NCBI GenBank assembly: GCA_027574665.1
Contig: CM050652.1
Location: 5,436,589-5,500,588 of the forward strand
DNA from: Rhynochetos jubatus
Taxonomy: Eukaryota > Chordata > Aves > Eurypygiformes > Rhynochetidae
Direction of reading: 5' to 3'
DNA length: 64,000 bases
Part shown: piece after piece, positions 12,965 through 21,989 of the stretch
Numbering within the stretch: position 1 is the first letter of the stretch
How the letters are laid out: each line of letters begins with the position of its first letter
Made by a program: the position numbers and the translations under genes
Notes under the pieces: generated by a model
Database searches by the model: none
The model's input: only the letters and a program-made list of their open reading frames with translations
Told to the model about the DNA's origin: nothing

Positions 12965-15080
12965 CAGCTATCAGACTATTTGAAAACATGCCAGGCCTGA
13001 TAATTATCTACTGGTGTCACTTATACCATTTTAAATCCACAGAGTAGAACGAAGCCAAGCTTGCCTGTAGAATATCTTGACCAAATTCCAGAACCTTTAT
13101 GCATGCAAAATGTACATCTATGCAAATTTTGCTGCCAGAGCTGCTGGACTTTTAAAGGAAAGGCACACCTCCTGGCTATACAATCAAAGGCCGATGGTCA
13201 TCCCAGTCCAAAGGGGATGCAGGTCTTCAGTCAGTATGGAGAGATTGGTCGATGGAAAACAAACCAAAAGTAACACATCTCTGGTTATCATGTCAATCAC
13301 AGAGTTGCCGACGTTAAAAAGGGCCTCTGGAAGTCACCGCATCCAGCTTCACTCTCAGAGTAGGATCAAGTAGAGCAGATTACTGAGGGCTGCGTCCAGT
13401 CAGGCTTTGAATATCTTTGACCCTGATCTGTTTTGATCATGGGTTTTGACCTTGCATGACCTTAACCTAAATTTTTCATCTTTCTACTGGTGTCTCTCTT
13501 TCTCTAGGCCCCAAGGGATACCCCAAGGTCTACTCTACCCAGTGCTTTATCCAAGATATTTTTTAAACTTATTTTTTGGTATAGAGATGTTATTCTCCCC
13601 ACTATTTATCATTTTATTCCTTCCCATCACTCTCTATTGTTCTTTCTCCTTTCCCTCTGAAGTCAGTTCTCCTGTTTTTCCTAGTAGTACCTCACTTACC
13701 CTTCTTGTTTACAACCTGATGATTTTCTGAGAAGACTTAAAAGGGTCTTCTTTGCTCAAGGTGAAGGCAATACATGAATTCTTCTGGAAATAGAAACTGT
13801 TCATAAAATGAGAATACTGGCTTCCAGCTATTCCTGAAATTTCGCATTATGCCCTTCATTGAATCTGTCATTCAAGAAAGTAACTGTTAGAAACATATGG
13901 CAGTGTATTTACTGATAGATTAAGTTTCACACCTAGGTGTTGGAAAGCAGAAGACATCCTCATTCTTACGTCTCTGCACAGAGCAGATCACTTCAGCCTC
14001 TCTGCTGTACAACTGAACTTTATGGAAGGCTCACTGGGTACAGATTTCATCAGATAAGATGATTTTCAAAACATGTCTTAAAATGGCCAAACCATGGGTT
14101 ACTTCATCTTTAAAAACCAGACAGATTGTATTTCTGCTAAATACAATAATTTTGAGTTTTCTAAGACCCAGTTGAGTTGGAATCCTACCTCTCAGCTATA
14201 ATCAAAGAAAACACACTCACTTTACAGAGCAACAAAGGAAATTTTAATTTTCCTCAGAAATGTAGCCTTTTAGACTAAATTCTGGATTGACATTGTAAAA
14301 ATTATAATGTCTCTGAGATATAAGGAGAAAGTTATTTCTAAGTTTTACAGTAATTCCTACAGCAGATTTAGCTTCTGAAATAGTTTGAATCTCCCCTGTT
14401 TTCCTCTCTTCTTTCAGAAAGGTTTAATTTCTCTTCATAATGACTGACATATCAGTGCTTTTATGTCTTAATAAATTTTAAATATTTCTAGGATAATGCT
14501 AATAGAAAATATTGTTAATCTTTTAATAGACTACATTCTTGAAATAATTTACGTTCTCTTTTTTTCTTCCCCTGGCCAAATGCAGTTGGCCACATTGTGT
14601 AGGATGCATATGAAATCTTTTAAAAATCAATCAGTTTTGTCTAAGGAAAGTTGGAAAAAGATGTAATCCGTTTTGTTTGGCAGCAATGGTACTCCCAGGG
14701 GATAAGCACTGAGCTAAGAAAAAAGCTGTATTCAGCTGTAAGAGAGCTTGTCTAGTATTAGGTAGCCAATAGATCTTGCAACTCACAGACACCCCCTGCC
14801 CCTATGGATTTCCAACTGTAACTGTCTATAATATTGCTGCAGTCCAAGCTGTGGTTTGGAGAATAATGGGATTAATGCAACATAAAAGTTTTCCAGAGGC
14901 ATGTTTATTTGTCACGCATCATATCGAATACCCTTCAATGACAATTTAACATTGGACCAATTTTCTTGGCCATGATGTGATGTTTGCTGCATTTGTGGCC
15001 CCTGTAAACCACTTGTGAATTCTTCATTTGTTCAATAGTAACAAAGATTTTATAGGTGTCGTCTAAGGGGTCTTTTAGCT
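12965..15080. other. Unique DNA, no gene seen
   Basis: I see only short frames without family resemblance. A pyrimidine-rich stretch lies at 13490-13700 and accounts for an ORF of 94 codons rich in F, L, S and P. Nothing else stands out. Confidence 0.4.
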
Positions 15081-15084
15081 ATGG

Positions 15085-15180
15085 GGCTTTAGCTTTCTTC
15101 TCTGTAAAGTGTGATGATTCTTAGTCCACGGGATTGCTGTGAAGTCTAAATCAGTTGTTATTCTTGGCTTAGACTCCAGT
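15085..15180 (+). mobile_element. Possible MIR fossil
   Basis: 'cttctctgtaaagtgtgatgattc' followed by 'gggattgctgtgaagtctaaatcag' resembles the MIR middle ('cctcatctgtaaaatggggataat', 'gggttgttgtgaggattaaatgag'). The match is weak but runs in the right order and spacing. Confidence 0.3.
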
Positions 15181-16018
15181 CTGAGAGGTATTCTTGAAGT
15201 ATTTTTTTTTATGCTGTTAGTGCTAAATATTACGGTAATTCATAGGTCAGATCATGAACTCTTCATTCAGGCAAAATTTAAATTGACTTAACTTCTGTGG
15301 TTATAACTGAATATGAAAAATGCAGTGTTATTTGGATTTGTTATTTACAGTGAGAAATACAGTACATATTTAGTGGTGTGTGTTTCTTTAACAGTACCTT
15401 GTGAATTCTTATCTATTTTCATGTGTACACTTATTTATTTCAAACTGTTTATACAAGATAACTAAAATGAGTAAGAAAGAAAAAAAAAAATCTTGCTTGT
15501 GTTTAAATACACCAATGTGATGCATTGGCTTTTTACAAATACAAACAATACCATGAATATATAGAGTTCCTATTACAAGTTCAAGTGGAAAAGCAACACA
15601 AGACCAAATTAATCAGGTCTAAAATTCTTTCTGCAATTTCTTGCCAGACAAATGATGTTCCTTATGGCCGATGTCAATGGTATTCTAAAGTTTTAAAATC
15701 AATAAACAGGCTGTAAAATTGCATCTGTAATCAGGATAAGGAGCACAAACATTTACAGAGTAACATGCAAACATAACAAAATAGTGCAGCCGGCTAAAAT
15801 TGAATGAGACACCCTGTTCAGATGCTATTATTTTTAAATGCATGTTTAATTTAGAATCTCGGTTGAGATAAAATGCGAACAGAGCAATGCTAAATTGGTA
15901 GTACCGACTGCCTGAAGATATCTCCAGATTAACCCACCTATCCACAACCAATCTATAGTAAAAAATAAATTAAAATTAAATGACAGAATTCAGGCTTTTT
16001 CGTCTTGTTTTTCTTTAG

Positions 16019-16120
16019 TATTGTACATCATTTTTGAAACATTCAGAGATAAAGTTTAGCATTGCGGAGAGCTGGGTATTATTTAGACAAGCTACAGCGT
16101 CAGCACCAGGAAGTTCCCAG
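16019..16120 (+). other. Exon-like segment, 34 codons, phase 0-0
   Basis: This is the best-formed exon candidate in the window. A clean pyrimidine tract at 15994-16016 ends in AG at 16017-16018. The segment ends in 'ttcccag' followed by a near-consensus donor GTAAGC at 16121. It is 102 bases long, open in exactly one frame and closed by stops in the other two, and begins and ends on codon boundaries. The peptide starts YCTSFLKHSEIKFS and ends ASAPGSSQ. I recognise no family. The flank up to about 16330 keeps several CpG dinucleotides, unusual in this AT-rich setting, which may mean conservation. It could be a coding exon, an lncRNA exon or chance. Confidence 0.35.
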
Positions 16121-16799
16121 GTAAGCATGTGCCCTAAAAGGTCTCTATGTGTTGCAGCAAGTCACTGCGAGTGAAATGTTTTGGAGCGATCTAACAGGTG
16201 TTTCGGGAACACATTGTTATTCAACCTAGAGCTGCTGCTCTGTAATCTCGCCAGTTTGCTCACATATCATGTAATATGTGACTGATCTTTCCAGAGCTTG
16301 GGGGAATAACCCACAGCTGTGTGAGTTAAAACAACAACAATAACAAAAAGATATAGGGGGAAAAAAAAAAGCACCCCAAAACTGGAATGGGAAAGTGAGC
16401 ATGAGGAATGAGATGGGTGATGTAGTTCTCTGGGATAAAGCAGTAAGGATGAAGGAAGTGCTACAACTCGGGGAAAATGAGCTGTCTCTCTAAGGAGTGG
16501 GGGAAAAGTGACACTTGAGGCACAGTGGCATTTTTAAAGGAAGAGCTACCTTTTGTGGTTGATGTCTTGGGGTTAGATGTGTGGCAGTCAGTTCTTAAAA
16601 GGAAATACTGAGTTAGATCAAAAACAAAACTGAAGAGAAAAACTGTCTATAATGTGCTGTAAATTCCTGGGTTTTCAGGGGAATTTTTGTTGTAGTTTGC
16701 ATTTTACCTTAAAGTCTCTACTCCTGGAAGCACACGATGATGGAAAGATCTCAGATTTCAGTACAATAGAAAGAATGAATCCCTGAAACGAAGGGTGGG

Positions 16800-16975
16800 T
16801 TTGGGTTTTCAAGTCCTTGCTCTTCCATGAATGTGATCCTTCAGCAAGTTGTTTTTCCTTTCCGTGTTTCAGTTCCCAATCTGCAAAATGGGAATGAGTG
16901 TACTCGATTTCCTCATAGGAGTGATGTTAAGATAAATACATTCAAAAACATGCAGTGCTCCAATAATCTATTGCA
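16800..16975 (+). mobile_element. MIR-type SINE fossil
   Basis: The order of blocks is that of a MIR: 'tgatccttcagcaagttgtttttcc', 'gtttcagttcccaatctgcaaaatgggaatgag', 'tttcctcataggagtgatgttaagataaatacat', then 'gcagtgctcc'. These line up with the MIR phrases for 'gggcaagtcacttaacc', 'cagtttcctcatctgtaaaatgggg', 'ttgttgtgaggattaaatgag' and 'aagcgctt'. This is one of the clearest MIR copies in the window. Confidence 0.7.
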
Positions 16976-17170
16976 TACTTGACTACCATAAAAAAATTAT
17001 TAATACAGGACAAATGAAATGAAGCTTGGTGATGTGTCTGTACCTGAATACCCCTAAGGGCACAATTATCAAAAGCCAAATGAAGGAAATAATTTGATGT
17101 CAATCTCACACATTCTTGGAACTGGATTGTGGGGTTTTTTTTGACATTAATGGTTGACAGGATTGCCATC

Positions 17171-17285
17171 AAGAACTGTGTATAAGGTACATCTACACTT
17201 TAGTTGCAAGTATAGTATTGAGATACTTGTGGTAGCTTTAAGCAGGTTAATGATCTAATCGCTTTAGCGTGGAGCTCTGAACAAG
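17171..17285. repeat. Possible ancient dispersed repeat
   Basis: 'ggtacatctacactttag' and 'gtggtagctttaagcaggttaatg' resemble the 'gtctacac...tagctt' language of an old dispersed element that I recall from turtles and crocodilians. No terminal repeats are visible, and the assignment rests on style rather than alignment. Confidence 0.2.
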
Positions 17286-17429
17286 GTATTGCCTAGGTGA
17301 AAAATTGTGGAAAATTGTTCCTTTGGTAGGAACAACACCAAAGAAAATATGGTTTCTCAATACTTCCATACTTCTTGTAAGGAACATCTCTGGGACAGGT
17401 TGTTTCCAAACCTGTTTTGCATATTTCAG

Positions 17430-17687
17430 CAATATGCCACAGCTATGAGCAATAGACAGTGTCAGATAAAGAGAGGGAAAAGTGTGACCAACAGAGTGTC
17501 AGGGAGAGAGAAAAGAAAGTCAAGGGAAAAGATCTATTTCAGGAATGAGCTGAAATATATTTGCAGAGCTAGCAGGGGACCGAGCAAGGGTGTCATATAT
17601 GGCAGCCATTTCAGAACATGGCAATTCTTTTGCTGCAACTTCTGGGAATTGCCAGCTGAGGGGCTAATGACACATCTGGATGGATGA
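17430..17687 (+). other. Exon-like segment with terminal stop, unrecognised
   Basis: 'cctgttttgcatatttcag' ends at 17429, and the frame that begins at 17430 in phase 0 stays open for 85 codons to a TGA at 17685. A GTG|GTAAGG donor-like site lies 12 bases beyond the stop, at 17699. The peptide is strongly basic in its middle (RVSGREKRKSREK), like a nuclear localisation signal, but this comes from a purine-rich DNA stretch. No family is recognised. The entry phase is compatible with the candidate at 16019-16120. The frame is also open upstream of the acceptor, back to 17307. Confidence 0.2.
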
Positions 17688-17904
17688 GCAAGGAGTGTGG
17701 TAAGGATATGTTATGAGGGAGAAGAGAAGCAAATCTGCAAAGTTTAGTGCAGTGGCCGGGATTTACCCCATTTACACTGAGGTGTTTATTCTGGCTTATT
17801 GTGGGTTCCTTCTCTTGTCACCACACAGTTTTCTATATGGAGACACCCATGCTCCCATGGAGCAATTCAGATGTCAAAAAGGACTACAAAGACTGATCTA
17901 ATGT

Positions 17905-17985
17905 CACTGTTAGCCCTGCTGTGGCATGATGACCTCCAAAAGTCCCTTCTAACCTAAATTTCTCTGTGAACCCATGATTCTTCCA
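17905..17985 (+). mobile_element. CR1 LINE 3' end, degraded
   Basis: 'gccctgctgtggcatgatgacctccaaaagtcccttctaacctaaatttctctgtgaacccatgattct' matches the CR1 3' end, recalled as 'accctgcttt...tagatgacctccagaggtcccttccaacctaaattattctatgattct'. Only the last 80 or so bases are present, in plus orientation. Confidence 0.65.
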
Positions 17986-18689
17986 ACGGCCCTATGGATG
18001 TAGCAACTCTCCACTGTTTGTCTAGAAAGCCAAGGAGCAATACTTTCTTGTAGATGTTTCTGGTAAATTCCAAGTGTAGGATGGAACCTGGGCCAAGAAA
18101 AAAGAATATTTTCAAAATGAGTAAGAAAGAAAGGTAGTTAATTGCACATAGGTGGAGTCCTCAGGTGAGCACTGTCACTCTAGAATGCAAGGCATCCAAC
18201 CACCCTAAAGTATGTAGGATGTGGTTTTCTTAGGGTAGAATATCTTCTAGAAACTTAAATTAGTGTCAGTCATGAGCACTTTGTGAGGATGTCTGAGCTC
18301 TGTTTTGTGCTTTTCTGCAGAAAAACGTCAATATCCATTTCATCTCACAAGAATTAGTTCAGTGCAAATACCAATTATTAGCCAGGACATGTCAGTGTTG
18401 ATCCAACTTTAAGCCAGGATGACATCACATTATTTGTAGCTACATTAGACAAGAGAAGGCAGAGTCATACTGACTTTTTTGGAACTAAAATTCTATATTT
18501 TCCATGGAACAGGAATTCAAAAATATTTATTTTTTAAAAAGCCATCAAAAGTTGAGATTTGGAAATTTCTCGTTGCGTATGAATTAAAGTTTCCTACAAG
18601 GTCTTTACTTTATCTATCTTGTTTAATGTAACTAGTGACTAATAAAACTTATCTTGTTTAATAATGGATGAACTAATTATCCCTATACA

Positions 18690-18965
18690 TGTTTAATCCT
18701 TTTTAAAACCTGCTAAGCTCTTGGACTTGCAGCTATCATGTGGCAATCAGTTCCACAGGTCAATTATCCATTGTGAAAAAGTGTCTTCCCTTTTATCCTC
18801 TCTGAATGTCTTCCTGTCCAGTTCCATAGGATGTTTCATTATTCTTGTAATATGAAACGGGGTAATTGGGAACAACCAATTTCATGATCTCTATCATGTT
18901 TGTTTATCCTCTTTCTTTCCTAATCTGTTTCATTATAAGCATTTTTTCTGTGCCTCAAACATTTC
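18690..18965 (-). mobile_element. Ancient L3/CR1-like LINE relic
   Basis: The plus strand reads as the reverse complement of an L3/CR1 3' coding end: 'cagttccacaggtcaattatccattgtg', 'aaaaagtgtcttcccttttatc', 'ttccataggatg', 'ttcttgtaatatgaaacggggtaa', 'atctctatcatgttt' and 'ctttcctaatctgtttc', in the expected order. L3-type elements predate the split of birds and mammals. Family assignment is from memory; the boundaries are soft. Confidence 0.6.
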
Positions 18966-19574
18966 CACTATCCATTGCCAAGCCCTTGCTTTGCTCTGTT
19001 TTGATGGTGACAATAAGTTAGGCTCAGAATTCTACCATTTTTCTCACCATTTTATTGATAATCACATTTGTCACAATAGAATCTGTTATTGTCATTGACT
19101 AGTCTTATAATGGTGCAGTGGTTATAATTAATGATTTTACTCCGTGTCTTAAGTTGCTTAGCCCATATACAGCAATTGTTATTAATAAATCACCTAATTT
19201 GTGTCATTGAAGTTGTTATTATTTCCTTTTTCTAATTATAAAGAAATAATTCAGGTGATGTGTTAGCCACTGGAGAGGCAGAAAGACTACAACACTATAG
19301 TGCTCATTGGTGCAGTGTCTAACTTCTGTTGCTGAAAGGCGTATGCAGCTTCAAAGGGAGTTTATATTCTCCCTAGGCAAACTCACAGAATAAGGCATGC
19401 CTCTTCTAAAATTAGTTTCACAAACCCAGGGCATCATGCTAAGCATATCTGTTAGATATGGGATTAGAACCCAAGTTTTCCCATTCTTCTTATGTCTACA
19501 GTTATTATCTCTTCCTTAAGCACAATGAATATTTAATTAAAGTGGAACAGATTCACTGGAAAAGATAGTGAGAC

Positions 19575-19705
19575 CCACAATCTCCTGGACTATCTCTTGG
19601 TGGTTAGGGTATTCTCCTGGGAGGTAAAGAAATAGAGATGTGGTTTCAAATCCCCTCAGGAACAAGAGAAACTTGCACCTGGGACTGCCCCGTTCCAGGT
19701 GAAAC
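19575..19705 (+). mobile_element. tRNA-derived SINE-like relic
   Basis: 'tggtggttagggtattctcctggg' at 19599-19622 resembles a tRNA D-arm/A box. 'tggtttcaaatcccc' at 19641-19655 resembles a B box/T-arm. It is not a functional tRNA: there is no acceptor stem or proper anticodon arm. A perfect 7-base inverted repeat follows (cacctgg at 19676-19682 and ccaggtg at 19695-19701). I recall similar 'gtggttagagcactcacctggg...ggttcaaatccc' repeats in turtles. Confidence 0.45.
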
Positions 19706-20395
19706 CATGAGACTTTTGAATAAAACGGAGTAAGTGAGAGGGTTGTAAACCTCATTTTCTTGGATGCGTTTCTCTGTGCTCTGAGAATGTTTCTGGCTTA
19801 GGTCCTGTGGGCCAGATAGGCAGGGAAACTACCCAGTTTGCAAATCCAGTTCAGGGTGGAATGAGAATAGGCGTGAAGCACCTTGGTAATATGAGACTGT
19901 TGCAGAAGTGTTCGGGATTTTACTGGGAGAATGGTAGCTGTGGTAACTGCTGGTCTCAGGGTATAATGTGAGGTTTGTGTACAGTCAAGGTCTTTATTTA
20001 GACAAACTAATATCAGTGGAAAAAACCAGATAAGTGTTTTAGGCAAACAACCCCCAAAACTTTATTCAGGCTTGCAATAAACCCACAAACATTTAATGCA
20101 AATTACAAACTGAGAATCATTATTCTGAATTCAATAACTTTTTTTAAGTAAATCAGTCTAGGGGAAAGGTGGAAACTGATGGAAACCTAGGTATCTGCAG
20201 AGTTAGGCCAAATTAGGGTCTAAAACATGACCTTTGACTTCTGCAAAGTTTTTTAATGGCTGTAGTTTTGACTTTTTAACACATTTTCTGCAGAAGTGTT
20301 ACAGGAAATGAGTAGCTGTACCAGGCTCAGGATGCTTGCAAGCTAAGAACATTAATCCGTGCTGTTCAGAGTTCCCATCCTCCGTGAGGGAAGCA

Positions 20396-20605
20396 TTAGG
20401 GACAGCACAGAGAAGGATGACGGTTAGAAGCAGATGGTGAGTAAACTGTTAAGAGTCCAACTTCATTAGCATTGCTTTGATAGATTAATGGTGCCCTGAA
20501 ATCCTGCCAGGCAGGCTCTTGCCAAAGGTGCCATCTGCGTGGAAAAGCATACACATCAAGAAATTCAGCAGGACAAAAAACCAACAAAAGAACAACTAGC
20601 TCCAT
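20396..20605 (-). other. Small ATG-started ORF with signal-peptide-like N-terminus
   Basis: A 69-codon frame begins with a true ATG at 20605. It opens with MELVVLLLVFCPAEFL, a hydrophobic run like a signal peptide, and then has an ordinary mixed composition with three tryptophans and a C-terminal pair of cysteines. I recognise no family. A pyrimidine-rich 'atgcttttccacgcag' inside the frame could instead be a splice acceptor for a different product. Frames of this size arise by chance in AT-rich DNA, so this is a candidate only. Confidence 0.2.
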
Positions 20606-21530
20606 CAGTCACACCCCAAGTTATTTCCACCCACCACGTGCTGATGGATAACCAAAAAGGCAACGGTAATTATAATAATGTAGAATTGCATTAAAAATGA
20701 TACCTGAATGTTATGCTCTGTACTTTCAGGCAGTGGGTTTTCTCAAAATTAATCTAATCATATCTTCTATTATTATTAGATTGTCATCAGTATAATTTTA
20801 CGTATAATTTTTACCATTACTTACAATGTGGACATACCTGGAAGGCCAATTGCATGACTTTGCATTTCAGTGGTAAGAGGTAAACCCTGCTCCAGAGAGA
20901 TTAGCAAAGGACTTTTCAATTGCATCCTAGTTTGTGTTTACCTACAATTGAAATTCTTCCTATTTAGTTCCAGTCTGAGCCAGTAACTCTTTTCATAGTT
21001 TGTTAACCCTGTAGTATTTTGGCACGGTTCAAAATCAGAAAATAGGATGTATCGAAAGGGGAGAGTTTCTGGTGGGGAAGAGATGGCCAAAACATCAGCT
21101 GGAGGGAGACTGAACCTCCATTTCCTCTGACAGATGCTTTTGCATTTGTTCTATAAGGAGCTTTCTCCTTGCTCCCTTCATCTGTTTGAGGGGATTGAAA
21201 GCTTTTGTGCTGCACTGGATTAGGAACATGAGTGGGATCAATGTTGTAGTGGGCGAGTAAGAGATGACAGTTAGAAGACCTAAATATCTCAGAGTTCTCC
21301 CTTCCTTCTTATGTGCTCCACCTGCAAATAAATCTGTTCCTAAACATGATTCATTTCTGTATAACAAGATACAACAGTGAGATTATTGTAGGAACCTCAT
21401 CAGGCTTGCAGGGTTGCAATGCCTTACCTCTGATAACAGGCATCAAAAATCTAGCCTCTCCCACCAGAGCCAATTTGTAGAGTGCTACCTGCAGCGTGAT
21501 TGAAAAGCCTGTGGGCTACCTGAGTCTTAC

Positions 21531-21785
21531 CTAGGGTCTGTAAAGCTGCCCAGCCTTGTGGCATAGAAACAAGGATTGATGTATGTGCTGATAGCCCACG
21601 TGGAGAAGATAGGGAAGGCAGAGGGACAGGAAAGCTGCAGTGTGACAGTTGGACCTTGAGGATAGGAGAGACACAGTTCTGTTATCTGCTGCTGTTTCAA
21701 ATGTCCTAGGGCATTCAAGGTGGAGGGCAGATGAACGGCAGATTTATGAATGGATCTGTGAGAGGCTGTCACTTGACTGACAAAG
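21531..21785 (-). other. Exon-like segment on minus strand, 255 bases, unrecognised
   Basis: On the minus strand a very strong pyrimidine tract ('ctgactcctccctccag') ends at 21786. The segment ends in 'gaccctag' followed by the donor GTAAGA at 21530. The 255 bases are open in one frame, in phase 2 at both ends; the neighbouring frame I read is closed by a stop. The peptide contains QQQITELCLSYPQG and WAISTYINPCFYATR. No family is recognised. A second acceptor/donor pair defines 21428-21488, but the 40-base gap between them is too short to be an intron, so the two could only be alternatives. Confidence 0.25.
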
Positions 21786-21989
21786 CTGGAGGGAGGAGTC
21801 AGGTGGGATATCCTTGCATATCTCAAGACTTTTATTTAAACAACAGAAAGAAACCCAGATGATGAACATCTTGAATCCAGGCTCAGATCTCAAGTTAGAT
21901 GCCTCCATTCTGACGTCTATATCAATTGATGTTTGAACTCTTATTTTTGTCCATATGAGAGTGATTCAACAGTCCAAATGTAAGCATGT

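Noticed and set aside
13380-13435. CR1-like phrase 'gggctgcgtccagtcaggctttgaatatc'
   Set aside because: The similarity to the reversed CR1 3' end covers only about 30 bases with several mismatches and no tail.
18026-18164. Segment between acceptor 'ccactgtttgtctag' and donor CAG|GTGAGC
   Set aside because: All three frames contain stops. It is possible as an lncRNA exon but there is no further support.
19450-19510. 'gggattagaacccaagttttccca' as a reversed MIR 5' piece
   Set aside because: A single short block without the neighbouring MIR phrases.
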